Of a stretch of DNA of 64,000 nucleotides, positions 1-15,336 are shown one piece after another. Where the stretch lies: positions 10,629 through 74,628 of the forward strand of contig JAWKRR010000036.1 of NCBI GenBank assembly GCA_041389525.1. Reading direction: 5' to 3'. Source of the DNA: JACKFB01 sp041389525 (lineage in GTDB: Bacteria; Myxococcota_A; UBA9042; PHBI01; JACKFB01). The position numbers and the translations under genes are program-made. The notes beneath the pieces were generated by a model. The model was not told the DNA's origin. It made no database searches and was given only the letters and a program-made list of their open reading frames with translations. Numbering within the stretch: position 1 is the first letter of the stretch; each line of letters starts with the position of its first letter.

Positions 1-1
1 G

Positions 2-2578
<2,577 letters not shown>

Positions 2579-2587
2579 GGAGAAACC

Positions 2588-6712
<4,125 letters not shown>

Positions 6713-6727
6713 CCCCGCGGAACCCTT

Positions 6728-6756
6728 GGCCGGGCGACAACCTCAGTCGCCCGGCC
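6728..6756 (+). terminator. Hairpin after rpoC
   Basis: A perfect 11-bp inverted repeat (6728-6738 with 6746-6756, 7-base loop) starts 15 bases after the rpoC stop and lies just before the rpsL promoter. There is no T-run after it, so it may be a Rho-assisted terminator, an attenuator or an mRNA 3'-end stabiliser. Confidence 0.5.
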
Positions 6757-6765
6757 AGATCCCGC

Positions 6766-6793
6766 TTGACTTGTCGCTGTCGCACCCTAGAAT
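6766..6793 (+). promoter_or_regulatory. Sigma70-type promoter for rpsL-rpsG
   Basis: TTGACT (6766-6771), a 16-base spacer, then TAGAAT (6788-6793). The predicted start near 6800 gives a leader of about 45 bases before rpsL. Confidence 0.75.
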
Positions 6794-6844
6794 CCGCCTC
6801 CCCGTCAGACCGGGGCCTCGCGGCCAGCAGGAACGGAACCCCGA

Positions 6845-7216
6845 ATGCCTACGATTAATCAGCTCGTCCGAATGGGACGTGAGAAGCAGCGGAAGAAGAC
6901 CTCCGCTCCGGCGCTCCAGAGTTGCCCGCAGAAGCGCGGCGTCTGCGTACGCGTCTACACGTCTACTCCCAAGAAGCCGAACTCGGCTCTTCGGAAGATC
7001 GCTCGTGTGCGCCTCACCAACGGGATGGAGGTCACTTCCTACATCCCCGGTGAGGGTCACAACCTTCAGGAACACTCGCTCGTGCTCATCCGTGGCGGCC
7101 GCGTCAAGGACCTGCCCGGCGTGCGGTACCACATCATCCGCGGGACTCTGGATGCCACAGGTGTGGCCAACCGGAAGCGCGGTCGTTCCAAATACGGCAC
7201 CAAGCGCGGCAAGTAA
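6845..7216 (+). CDS. rpsL: 30S ribosomal protein S12
   Basis: S12 of the decoding centre, 123 residues, the usual length. The conserved TPKKPNSALRK segment and the GGRVKDLPGVRYH loop are intact; both lysines linked to streptomycin resistance (E. coli K43 and K88 equivalents) are wild type. First gene of a short rpsL-rpsG unit with its own promoter. Only a weak purine-rich ribosome-binding site (GGAACG) precedes the ATG. Confidence 0.99.
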   Translation: MPTINQLVRMGREKQRKKTSAPALQSCPQKRGVCVRVYTSTPKKPNSALRKIARVRLTNGMEVTSYIPGEGHNLQEHSLVLIRGGRVKDLPGVRYHIIRGTLDATGVANRKRGRSKYGTKRGK

Positions 7217-7240
7217 TCCGGCGCACCCGAGGACTCAGTC

Positions 7241-7711
7241 ATGCCGAGAAAGCGCGAAATCACCAAGCGACACATCGATCCGGATCCCAAGTACCGGGAT
7301 ACGTTGGTCGCGAAGTTCGTCAACGTCATCATGCGGGACGGCAAGAAGGCCGTCGCCGAGAAGATCATGTATGACGCGTTCGAGATCGTGGCCTCGAAGA
7401 CCGGGGACGATCCCGTCCGCGTCTTCCGCAAGGCCGTCGACAACGTGAAGCCTCAGCTTGAGGTGAAGTCACGGCGTGTCGGTGGTTCCAACTACCAGGT
7501 GCCGGTCGAGGTTCGGCCCGAGCGCCGCACCGCCCTGGCGTTGCGCTGGCTGTGCGACTTCTCCCGCAAGCGCGGCGAGAAGACCATGGTCGAGCGTCTG
7601 TCGGGCGAGCTGCTCGACGCCTCGAACAACCGCGGCAACGCGGTGAAGAAGAAGGAAGACACCCACCGCATGGCCGACGCCAACAAGGCGTTTGCGCACT
7701 ACCGCTGGTAG
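7241..7711 (+). CDS. rpsG: 30S ribosomal protein S7
   Basis: S7, 156 residues, nucleates assembly of the 30S head and binds the 3' domain of 16S rRNA. It has the normal PRK(R)xxxxR N-terminus and the RVGGSNYQVP(V)EV segment. It lies 24 bases after rpsL in the same unit. An intrinsic terminator follows within 60 bases, so in this genome the str operon stops here instead of running on into fusA and tuf. Confidence 0.99.
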   Translation: MPRKREITKRHIDPDPKYRDTLVAKFVNVIMRDGKKAVAEKIMYDAFEIVASKTGDDPVRVFRKAVDNVKPQLEVKSRRVGGSNYQVPVEVRPERRTALALRWLCDFSRKRGEKTMVERLSGELLDASNNRGNAVKKKEDTHRMADANKAFAHYRW

Positions 7712-7770
7712 CATGCGGGTGCCGCTAGCCCTCGAACACGAGTAGGCTAGCGACACCGGTGACGACTAAG

Positions 7771-7809
7771 GGGCCGGCCGAGACTCATCGGGCGGCCCTT
7801 TCGTTTTTT
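7771..7809 (+). terminator. Intrinsic terminator after rpsG
   Basis: The 11-bp stem 7771-7781 / 7788-7798 has one mismatch and a 6-base loop, and is followed by a T-rich tail TTTCGTTTTTT (7799-7809). It separates rpsL-rpsG from the EF-G-like gene. Confidence 0.85.
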
Positions 7810-7853
7810 GGGCCAGCGGCTGCGGCGACTGACCTTCTCGGAGAGACGCCAGG

Positions 7854-9877
7854 ATGGACGCGCTCCGGAACATCGGCATCGTGGCCCATATCGACGCGGG
7901 CAAGACGACGCTGACCGAGCAGCTGCTGGTGCTCACCGGGTTTCTGCGTTCGCCCGGCTCGGTGGAGGACGGCACCACCGTCGCGGATTGGCGCCGATCC
8001 GAACGCGAGCGTGGGATCACGATCGGCAGCGCCGCTGTGACCACGCGCTGGCGCGACCACGAGATCACGATCGTGGACACCCCGGGGCACGTCGACTTCA
8101 CGCTCGAGGTGGAGCGCACGCTTACCGTCATCGAGGGTGTGGTCTTGGTCCTCAGCGCACCTGACGGCGTGCAGGCGCAGACCCAGACAGTGTGGCACCA
8201 GGCGGCCCGCCATCGGCTACCGGCGATCGCCTTCGTCAACAAGCTGGATCGCCCTGGCGTTGATGACGCTGCCCTGCAAGACCAGATCCGTGAGCACCTG
8301 GGTCTCGAGCCGGTGCCCCTGCAGATCCTGCTGCCGGCGGAACCCGATCGCTTGCGCCTCCTGGATCTCGTCACGGGTCAGGTCCTCGAGTGGCGCGACC
8401 TCGGGCTGCGGTCCGGTCCGCGCGAGCCGCTGATTGGCACGATCGCGAATGAAGACGAAGAGTTCGAACTGCTACTGGGCCGCGAACGCCTCGCCGACGC
8501 CGTCAGCCCCTGGGACGACGCCCTGACCGCGATGATCTTGGAGGACCGTGTCCCGACCGAAGCGGACTGGCGCCGCGCCATCACGGCGGCGGTGCACGCC
8601 CGCGGCTGCCTCCCGCTCATCTATGGCGTCGCGCGTGCGGGGGTGGGCCCGGCACAGCTCCTTGACGCTGTCGTGGACTTCCTGCCATCGCCGAGGCGAG
8701 GTCCCGTGCGGACGGTGTTCGACTGCGCCGCCCCGGAGAACACGGCGAGCTGGCCTCCTCCCGACGCCCAGCCGGCGACCGCCTTCGTCTTCAAGACCGA
8801 GTGGCGGGGACGAGGCCGCCGGATCGCGTGGATACGCGTGTTCGCCGGGAGCGTGACCACCAGCTCATCGCTGTCGCGCCCACGCGACGCCGCAGATCTC
8901 GCGCTATCCGAGCTGGTTCGCCTCTCTGGCGGCACCGACGAGCCCGTGGACCGACTCGACGCGGGCACGATCGGCGCGATCCTCGGCCACGCCGGCGGCC
9001 CGCTTCCCCTGATGGGCGACACCTTGGTCGAGGGTGTACCACGCTGGGCGTTCGAGCCGGTCGCGGTGCCGGCGCCGGTCATCGCGGTGGCCCTCGAGGC
9101 TCCCGATCCGGAGTCCGACCTCGAGATGCGTCGTGTGCTGGAGGAGCTCGTCACCGACGATCCGTCCCTCGCGGTCGTGACGGACAGCGCGACCGGCCAG
9201 ACCCTGTTGTTGGGGATGGGCGAGCTCCACCTCGAGCTGGTGACCGAGGAGCTGCTGCGCGATCGCGACCTGCGATGTCGCATCGGCGCACCGCGGGCGC
9301 ACCTGCGGCGCCCGATCGCGGGCGTGGGTGAGGGCTCTGGGTCGGCCTCCGGGATCCGATCCTGAGGCCAGGCTTACGATCGCGGTTCGGATCGCGCCCT
9401 CCAGAGGTCACCGGCGCAGCTCAGATCGCCGCGTTGCCTCCGCTCCTGGCGGAGGGCGAGGCCCGCGACGCGCTCCATGCCGGCCTCCGCCACGCGCTGC
9501 TGGACGTCGAGGATCTGGTGCAGGCGCGGCTCGGGGTCACCCAGATCGCGGGCTCCTGCGGCCCCCAGGACGCCCGTGCCTACTGGGACGCCGGCGCGGC
9601 CGCCGCGCGATCCGCGATCGCGATCGCAGGATCGCAGCCCGCAGAACCCTGGGTCGCGCTCGACATCTCGGTCCCGGACGAGGCCGTGGGGCGCGTGTCT
9701 GGAGATCTCGCCAAGCGCCGCGCCCGCATCCACGCGACGGTCAACAGGGGGAAGATCCAAATCCTCTCCGCATCCGCCCCCCTGGCGGAAATGCTGCACT
9801 ACGCGACCCGTCTTCGGTCCATGACATCAGGCCGGGGCTCATTCTCCATGCGGCCCATCGGCTACCGACCGTGCTGA
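7854..9877 (+). pseudogene. Divergent elongation factor G-like GTPase, frameshifted in domain IV
   Basis: Occupies the normal fusA place between rpsG and rpsJ. The first frame (7854-9365, 503 residues) holds EF-G domains I-III with intact GTPase motifs: AHIDAGKTT (11-19), RERGITI (51-57), DTPGHVDF (75-82) and NKLDR (129-133). It then ends in a short tail. The homology continues in another frame: 9355-9410 (+1) reads EARLTIAVRIAPS, like the start of domain IV. From about 9420 to 9877 (+2) comes the rest of domain IV and a clear domain V (EPWVALDISVPDEAVG ... MLHYATRLRSMTSGRGSFSM). The total span of about 674 codons is near EF-G length, so the damage is small indels, not a large deletion. Domain IV is poorly conserved even allowing for this. 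It is too divergent to be the housekeeping EF-G. It is either a decaying paralogue or carries two assembly indels; an alternative is a two-part protein. Confidence 0.65.
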
Positions 9878-9925
9878 CGTCGCCGCGGGGGTCGAGGCCA
9901 TAGGCACGCCTCAGAGGAAATGCCG

Positions 9926-9954
9926 TTGACAGGGTGGGGCGTGCACTGTACAAA
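9926..9954 (+). promoter_or_regulatory. Sigma70-type promoter for rpsJ
   Basis: TTGACA (9926-9931), a 17-base spacer, then TACAAA (9949-9954). The predicted start near 9961 lies before the ATG at 10007, which also excludes the longer possible S10 start at 9920. Confidence 0.8.
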
Positions 9955-10006
9955 CCCCCGGCCGTTGCGCTGGAGACCTCCACCGCAACTCCCCCGGAGC
10001 GTGGTC

Positions 10007-10312
<306 letters not shown>

Positions 10313-10614
10313 ACTCGACCTTCGCGTCGTCCCCCTCCACGTCGGCATCCTCACCCGCCGACGTTTCGCGGTGACGAAGGACGTCCCTCCCCTTCCCGGG
10401 ACGAACCCGTCAACGCTGGCCCGCCCGAAGGTGCCTTACCCGGCGGCAGGCTAATCCCCAAACCAATTCAGTAGCGTACCGCCGCACTCCATGGGGAGCG
10501 CGGTGAGTGCACGGCAGCCGGTGACCTCGCGCTTGACAGCGTGGAGTTTCGGGTGCTAGCTCGTCCGCCCTTCGTGCGCCACGGCGCTCAGGCGAGTTCA
10601 GGAGCAGAACGGCA
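10313..10614 (+). other. Gene-free gap where rplC (L3) is expected
   Basis: No open frame in this 302-base stretch resembles L3 (about 210 residues) or a fragment of it. What can be seen is a promoter at 10533-10561 and the ribosome-binding site of rplD. The rest shows no gene; no T-tailed terminator hairpin was found. Confidence 0.7.
10533..10561 (+). promoter_or_regulatory. Sigma70-type promoter for the rplD-led operon
   Basis: TTGACA (10533-10538) is followed at 17 bases by CTAGCT (10556-10561; or TAGCTC at 18). The predicted start near 10568 gives a leader of about 45 bases, as for rpsL and rpsJ. It makes L4 the first product of this transcript. Confidence 0.65.
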
Positions 10615-11232
10615 ATGCCCGTCGTCGACGTCTACAACCTGGATAAGAAGAAAGTCGGCACGCTAGATCTAGCGGACTCGATTTTCGCCGTGCCCGTCCG
10701 AGAGCACCTCTTCCATGAGGTGGTCCGCGCGCAGCTTGCCGCGCGTCGCTCGGGCACCGCGAAGACCAAGGTCCGGTCCGAGGTCGCCGGCTCGACCAAG
10801 AAGATCTACAAGCAGAAGGGCACCGGCAACGCCCGACAGGGCACCAAGAAGGCGCCTCACTGGGTTGGCGGCGGCACCGTCTTCGGACCGCAGCCGCGCA
10901 GCTTCGAGATGAAGGTCAACAAGAAGACGCGTCGCGCGGCGCTCTGCGCGGCGCTGACCCGTCGCCAGGAAGAGGGCCGCCTCGTCGTGCTCGAGAGCTT
11001 CGAGCTCGCCGCGATCAAGACGAAGGGTGTGGTCGACGTGCTGCGCCGCTTCGACTCGGATCGTGCGCTCATCGTCGACGGCGACAACCGGGCGCTGGCC
11101 GCTAGCACCCGCAATCTCCCCACCTCCCACTACCTCGCCGTGGACGGCATCAACGTCTACGACATCTTGCGCCACGACACGGTGCTGATGACCCGCCAGG
11201 CAGTGGACGCGATTCAGACGAGGCTTGGCTGA
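10615..11232 (+). CDS. rplD: 50S ribosomal protein L4
   Basis: L4, 205 residues, lines the nascent-peptide tunnel; in E. coli it also represses the S10 operon. The conserved central loop around KIYKQKGTGNARQG and the GGGTVFGP motif are present. ATG follows GGAG (10601-10604). Its stop overlaps the rplW start by one base. Here it is promoter-proximal because rplC is missing. Confidence 0.99.
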   Translation: MPVVDVYNLDKKKVGTLDLADSIFAVPVREHLFHEVVRAQLAARRSGTAKTKVRSEVAGSTKKIYKQKGTGNARQGTKKAPHWVGGGTVFGPQPRSFEMKVNKKTRRAALCAALTRRQEEGRLVVLESFELAAIKTKGVVDVLRRFDSDRALIVDGDNRALAASTRNLPTSHYLAVDGINVYDILRHDTVLMTRQAVDAIQTRLG

Positions 11233-11525
11233 TGAGCGCGACGAACTACGGGATCCTCAAGCGCCCGGTTGTGACTGAGAAGTCCAACCGTCTGCGCGAG
11301 CAGCACAATCAATTCGTCTTCGAGGTCGCTCCGTCGGCCAACAAGATCGAGATCCGCGAGGCCGTGGAGAAGCTCTTCAACGTCTCCGTGACGGACGTCC
11401 GGACGATGATCGTGCGCGGCCGGATCAAGCGGTTCAAGCGCGGATTTGGCAAGCAGCCGAACTGGAAGAAGGCCATCGTCTCCGTTCACGCGGAGCAGAC
11501 GATCGACCTCTTCGAGGGCATCTAG
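11232..11525 (+). CDS. rplW: 50S ribosomal protein L23
   Basis: L23, 97 residues, sits at the tunnel exit and is the docking site for trigger factor and SRP. Typical KRPVVTEKSNRL N-terminus and the VxDVRTM(I)VRGRIKR segment. Start overlaps the rplD stop by one base (TGATG), so translation is coupled. Confidence 0.98.
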   Translation: MSATNYGILKRPVVTEKSNRLREQHNQFVFEVAPSANKIEIREAVEKLFNVSVTDVRTMIVRGRIKRFKRGFGKQPNWKKAIVSVHAEQTIDLFEGI

Positions 11526-11537
11526 GAGACTCGGTAG

Positions 11538-12362
11538 ATGGCCATCAAACGATTCAAACCCACGAGCGCTGGCCGCCGCGACATGAGCGGCTCGGCGTTC
11601 GATGAAATCACCAAGACGACGCCCGAGCGCAGCCTCCTGCAGTCGCTTCGTCGCAGTGGCGGTCGCAACAACCTCGGCCGCATCACCGCGCGCCGACGTG
11701 GGGGCGGTCACAAGCGCCGCTACCGCGTGGTCGACTTCCGTCGCGACAAGACCGGCGTGCCGGCCAAGGTCGCGGCCATCGAGTACGACCCCAACCGCGG
11801 CGCGCGCCTGGCCCTGCTGCACTACGCGGACGGCGAGAAGCGCTACATCCTGTGGCCCGCGGGTCTGAAGGTCGGCGACGAGGTCATCTCCAGCCGCAAC
11901 GCGGACATCACGCCCGGGAACACGCTGCCGCTCGACGCGGTGCCGACCGGTACGATCATTCACAACGTAGAGATGCGACCCCGCAAGGGCGGCCAGATGG
12001 CGCGCGGCGCGGGCTGCAGCGCGCAGTTGATGGCCAAAGAGGGCAAGTACGCCCTCCTCCGCCTGCCCTCGGGCGAGCTGCGCCGGGTGCTCTCGACCTG
12101 CCGCGGCACCATCGGTGTCGTAGGCAACGCCGAGCGCCAGAACATCGATCTTGGTAAGGCCGGCCGCGGACGTTGGCTCGGTCGCCGCCCGAAGGTTCGC
12201 GGCGTCGCCATGAACCCGGTCGACCACCCCCATGGCGGTGGTGAGGGCCGTACCTCCGGCGGTCGCCACCCGGTGACCCCTTGGGGCATCCCGACCAAGG
12301 GCAAGAAGACCCGCAACAACAAGTCGACGGACCGATTCATCGTCCGCCGGCGTACCCGCTAA
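11538..12362 (+). CDS. rplB: 50S ribosomal protein L2
   Basis: L2, 274 residues, needed for subunit association and peptidyl transfer. The C-terminal AMNPVDHPHGGGEGR loop with the key His is intact. A GGAG overlapping the rplW stop serves as ribosome-binding site. Standard S10-operon order follows. Confidence 0.99.
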   Translation: MAIKRFKPTSAGRRDMSGSAFDEITKTTPERSLLQSLRRSGGRNNLGRITARRRGGGHKRRYRVVDFRRDKTGVPAKVAAIEYDPNRGARLALLHYADGEKRYILWPAGLKVGDEVISSRNADITPGNTLPLDAVPTGTIIHNVEMRPRKGGQMARGAGCSAQLMAKEGKYALLRLPSGELRRVLSTCRGTIGVVGNAERQNIDLGKAGRGRWLGRRPKVRGVAMNPVDHPHGGGEGRTSGGRHPVTPWGIPTKGKKTRNNKSTDRFIVRRRTR

Positions 12363-12380
12363 CCGCAGCGAGGTCGTACA

Positions 12381-12659
12381 GTGCCCCGTTCCGTAAAGAA
12401 GGGTCCATTCGTGGACGACCACCTCATGAAGAAGGTGGATGAGTCTGTCCGAACCGGTAACCGCAAGGTCCTCAAGACCTGGAGTCGCCGCTCGACAGTC
12501 TTTCCGGAGATGGTCGGTTTGACCATCGCCGTGCATAACGGCCGCAAGTTTCTCCCGGTGTTCGTGACCGAAAACATGGTCGGTCACAAGCTCGGTGAGT
12601 TTTCGCCCACTCGCACCTTCCACGGCCACGCGGCCGACCGGAAGGGCAAGCGTAAGTAG
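12381..12659 (+). CDS. rpsS: 30S ribosomal protein S19
   Basis: S19, 92 residues, a head protein contacting the A-site finger and S13. Starts with GTG (PRSVKKGPFVDDHL follows), the first of several GTG starts in this cluster. The GHKLGEFSPTRTFxGH motif is complete. Confidence 0.98.
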   Translation: MPRSVKKGPFVDDHLMKKVDESVRTGNRKVLKTWSRRSTVFPEMVGLTIAVHNGRKFLPVFVTENMVGHKLGEFSPTRTFHGHAADRKGKRK

Positions 12660-12670
12660 AGGGGCCTGTC

Positions 12671-13009
12671 ATGGAAGCGCGTGCATCGTTGCGCTATGTC
12701 CGAATGGCGCCACGCAAGATCCGAACGGTCCTGGGTGCGATTCGCAATCAGCCGGTCGAGTTGGCTCTCGCGCAGCTGCGGTTTACCGACCGCGCTGCCG
12801 CTGGGGTCATCGGGAAGCTGCTCGCATCGGCAGTGGCCAACGTTCAGGATCGCTACGGCGACGTCGACACATCGGGGCTCTTCGTGAAGGCGGCGTACGC
12901 CGACCAGGGACCCACGCTCAAGCGCTTCATGCCGCGAGCACACGGTCGCGCAGCCCGCATCAACAAGAAGACGAGCCACGTAACTGTGGTCGTCGCCGGC
13001 GAGGAGTAG
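12671..13009 (+). CDS. rplV: 50S ribosomal protein L22
   Basis: L22, 112 residues, forms the tunnel constriction with L4. The beta-hairpin region and the RAHGRAARINKKTSH C-terminal motif are intact; no insertion or deletion of the macrolide-resistance type is seen. Ends 3 bases before rpsC. Confidence 0.98.
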   Translation: MEARASLRYVRMAPRKIRTVLGAIRNQPVELALAQLRFTDRAAAGVIGKLLASAVANVQDRYGDVDTSGLFVKAAYADQGPTLKRFMPRAHGRAARINKKTSHVTVVVAGEE

Positions 13010-13012
13010 GAC

Positions 13013-13657
13013 ATGGGACAGAAAGTCCATCCGATCGGATTCCGACTCGGCGTCGTTCGCACCTGGGACTCCAAGTGGTACGCCGAGAAGGCCTACTCGA
13101 AGTGGCTGCTTGAGGATCTGAAGATCCGCGCGCTGATCAAGGACAAGGTCGGACACGCTGGCATCAGCCGCGTCATCCTCGAGCGGTCCTCGATGAAGTG
13201 CACGATCAACGTGTACACGGCCCGTCCGGGCATCATCATCGGCAAGAAGGGCCAGGGCGCCGAGCTTCTCAAGAACGACGTTCAGAAGCTCACCGAGGCG
13301 AAGGTCTATCTCAACATCCACGAGGTCCGAAAGGCCGAGCTCGACGCCCAGTTGGTCGCCGAGAACGTGGCCACTCAGCTCGAGCGCCGCGTCTCGTTCC
13401 GGCGCGCGATGAAGAAGGCGGTGCAGACCGCGATGAAGTTCGGCGCCAAGGGCATCCGCCTGAACGCGTCTGGGCGACTCGGCGGCGCGGAAATGTCGCG
13501 CCGCGAGTGGTACCGAGAGGGCCAGGTGCCGCTGCACACGCTGCGGGCCGACATCGATTACGGATACGCTGTCGCCAAGACGACCTACGGGATCATCGGC
13601 GTGCAGTGTTGGATCTACAAGGGCGATGTGCTCAAGGAGCGCCGCACCCGAGCCTAG
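13013..13657 (+). CDS. rpsC: 30S ribosomal protein S3
   Basis: S3, 214 residues, with the N-terminal GQKVHPIGFRLG motif, the KH domain (GIIIGKKGQG) and the C-terminal domain (REWYREGQVPLHTLRADIDY). Contributes to the mRNA entry site. Its GAGGAG ribosome-binding site lies within the 3' end of rplV. Confidence 0.99.
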   Translation: MGQKVHPIGFRLGVVRTWDSKWYAEKAYSKWLLEDLKIRALIKDKVGHAGISRVILERSSMKCTINVYTARPGIIIGKKGQGAELLKNDVQKLTEAKVYLNIHEVRKAELDAQLVAENVATQLERRVSFRRAMKKAVQTAMKFGAKGIRLNASGRLGGAEMSRREWYREGQVPLHTLRADIDYGYAVAKTTYGIIGVQCWIYKGDVLKERRTRA

Positions 13658-13693
13658 GCTCGAGTGCAGCGTCCTATCTGAGGAGAACACGCG

Positions 13694-14113
13694 ATGCTTG
13701 CTCCCAAGCGCGTAAAGTTCAGAAAGTGTCACAAGGGCCGCAATCGCGGGCTCGCCAAGGGCGGCACGGAAGTGTCGTTCGGTGAGTTCGCCTTGCAGGC
13801 GACCGACCACGGTATGGCCACCTCGCGCCAGATCGAGGCCGCTCGTATCGCGATGACCCGCTACGTGAAGCGCGGAGCCAAGATTTGGATCCGCATCTTC
13901 CCTGACAAGCCGATGACGAAGAAGCCTGCCGAAGTCCGAATGGGTAAAGGTAAAGGTTCGCCGGAGTTCTGGGTCGCGGTCATCAAGCCCGGCCGGGTGC
14001 TCTACGAGATGCGCGGTGCGTCTGAAGAGGTAGCGCGCGAGGCCTTCCGTTTGGCCGCCCACAAGCTGCCCTTCAGCACGCGCGTACTGGCGCAGAACGA
14101 GGTGTCGGAATGA
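13694..14113 (+). CDS. rplP: 50S ribosomal protein L16
   Basis: L16, 139 residues, near the A-site tRNA elbow and needed for 50S maturation. Conserved P(D)KPMTKKPAEVRMGKGKG and the VxxGRVLYE(M) segments are present. GAGGAG precedes the ATG. Its stop overlaps the rpmC start (ATGA). Confidence 0.98.
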   Translation: MLAPKRVKFRKCHKGRNRGLAKGGTEVSFGEFALQATDHGMATSRQIEAARIAMTRYVKRGAKIWIRIFPDKPMTKKPAEVRMGKGKGSPEFWVAVIKPGRVLYEMRGASEEVAREAFRLAAHKLPFSTRVLAQNEVSE

Positions 14114-14316
14114 TCGCCCATGACCTTCGGCAGCTCGCGCCTGAGGACCTGAAGGCCAAGGTGCAGGCGCTCCGAGAGGACCTCTTCCGGCTGCGCTTCC
14201 GGCACGCCACGGCGCAGCTCAACGATCCTTCGCAGATTCGCAAGACCCGGCGGACGCTGGCGCGCGCACTGACCATCCTCGGTCAGACGGACGCCACCGC
14301 GGCGCGGAAGGCCTGA
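14110..14316 (+). CDS. rpmC: 50S ribosomal protein L29
   Basis: L29, 68 residues, a two-helix protein at the tunnel exit beside L23. The LFRLRFRHATAQL and IRKTRRTLARALTIL segments are typical. The 4-base overlap with rplP indicates coupled translation. Confidence 0.97.
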   Translation: MIAHDLRQLAPEDLKAKVQALREDLFRLRFRHATAQLNDPSQIRKTRRTLARALTILGQTDATAARKA

Positions 14317-14317
14317 G

Positions 14318-14584
14318 GTGGAGACGATGACGGAACGCGGAAACAAGAAGCAGCTCGTCGGACTCGTCGCCAGCGACAAGAACGACAAGACCGTCGTGGT
14401 CGAAGTGACGCGCCGGACACGGCACGCCATCTATCACAAGTACATCAGCCGTCGTAAGCGCTACCAGGCGCACGACGAGACGAACGACTGCCGTGTTGGC
14501 GACCGCGTCGTCATTGAAGAATGCCGCCCCCTGAGCCGGCACAAGCACTGGCGCATCAAGCAAGTGCTGGACCGCGCTGTCTAG
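14318..14584 (+). CDS. rpsQ: 30S ribosomal protein S17
   Basis: S17, 88 residues from GTG 14318 or 85 from ATG 14327. GGAAGG lies 7 bases before the GTG, whereas the ATG has only a purine stretch close by, so the GTG is preferred weakly. The HPIYHKYI-like segment, HDETNDCRVGD and ECRPLSRHKHWR identify the family. It is a 16S rRNA 5'-domain binding protein. Confidence 0.96.
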   Translation: METMTERGNKKQLVGLVASDKNDKTVVVEVTRRTRHAIYHKYISRRKRYQAHDETNDCRVGDRVVIEECRPLSRHKHWRIKQVLDRAV

Positions 14585-14628
14585 CTGATCGCGCGCTGCT
14601 CATCGAAGCAGCGCACTGGAGTCCTTCG

Positions 14629-14997
14629 ATGATTCAGATGCAGACATTTCTGGCATCCGCTGACAACTCAGGCGCGAAGCGCTTGCAGTGCATCAAGGTG
14701 CTTGGCGGCTCCAAGCGCAAGTACGCCTCGATCGGAGACATCATCGTGGTGTCTGTGAAGGAGGCGATGCCCAAGGGCAAGGTCAAGAAGAAGGACGTGC
14801 TGAAGGCGGTCATCGTCCGCACGGCGAAGGAAATCCACCGCCCTGACGGGTCGAGCATTCGTTTCGACGAGAACGCCGCCGTCCTCATCAACGCATCCAA
14901 CGAGCCGATCGGAACCCGTATCTTCGGGCCGGTCGCTCGTGAGCTGCGAGCGAAGCGCTTCATGCGAATCGTTTCACTCGCCCCCGAAGTGCTGTAG
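14629..14997 (+). CDS. rplN: 50S ribosomal protein L14
   Basis: L14, 122 residues, at the subunit interface and the RsfS silencing site. Start MIQMQTFLASADNSGAKR is set by GGAG (14618-14621) 7 bases upstream and family match; the frame is open further upstream only by chance. Usual order with rplX behind it. Confidence 0.98.
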   Translation: MIQMQTFLASADNSGAKRLQCIKVLGGSKRKYASIGDIIVVSVKEAMPKGKVKKKDVLKAVIVRTAKEIHRPDGSSIRFDENAAVLINASNEPIGTRIFGPVARELRAKRFMRIVSLAPEVL

Positions 14998-15007
14998 GAG
15001 CCGCCGG

Positions 15008-15319
15008 ATGAACCGCATCAAGAAGGGCGACAGCGTCCAAGTCATCGCCGGCAAGGAGCGGGGGAAGCAGGGCAAAGTGCTCGGCTTCACCCACGACGGC
15101 CAGCGCGTCTTGGTCGAGGCGCTCAATATGATCAAGCGCCACACGCGCCCGACCCAGGCGAACCCGCAAGGCGGGATCGTCGAGAAAGAGGCCGGGATAC
15201 ATATCTCCAACCTGCAGCCACTCACCCCGAGTGGGCGGCCCACACGCGTCGGCTACCGCATGAACGAGGCTGGTAAAAAGGTCCGTTACAGCAAGCGCCA
15301 CGACGAGAACCTCGACTGA
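15008..15319 (+). CDS. rplX: 50S ribosomal protein L24
   Basis: L24, 103 residues, an assembly initiator with a KOW motif (KKGDSVQVIAGKERGKQGKV). Start at 15008 follows a GGAG that overlaps the rplN stop. The C-terminal TRVGYRMNEAGKKVRYSK is typical. Confidence 0.97.
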   Translation: MNRIKKGDSVQVIAGKERGKQGKVLGFTHDGQRVLVEALNMIKRHTRPTQANPQGGIVEKEAGIHISNLQPLTPSGRPTRVGYRMNEAGKKVRYSKRHDENLD

Positions 15320-15336
15320 GGGAGAGGGAGACGAAG

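Noticed and set aside
9920..10006. Longer S10 start at 9920
   Set aside because: It contains the promoter and does not match the S10 N-terminus; ATG 10007 has a ribosome-binding site.
10313..10614. Possible L3 remnant
   Set aside because: No frame shows any L3 motif.
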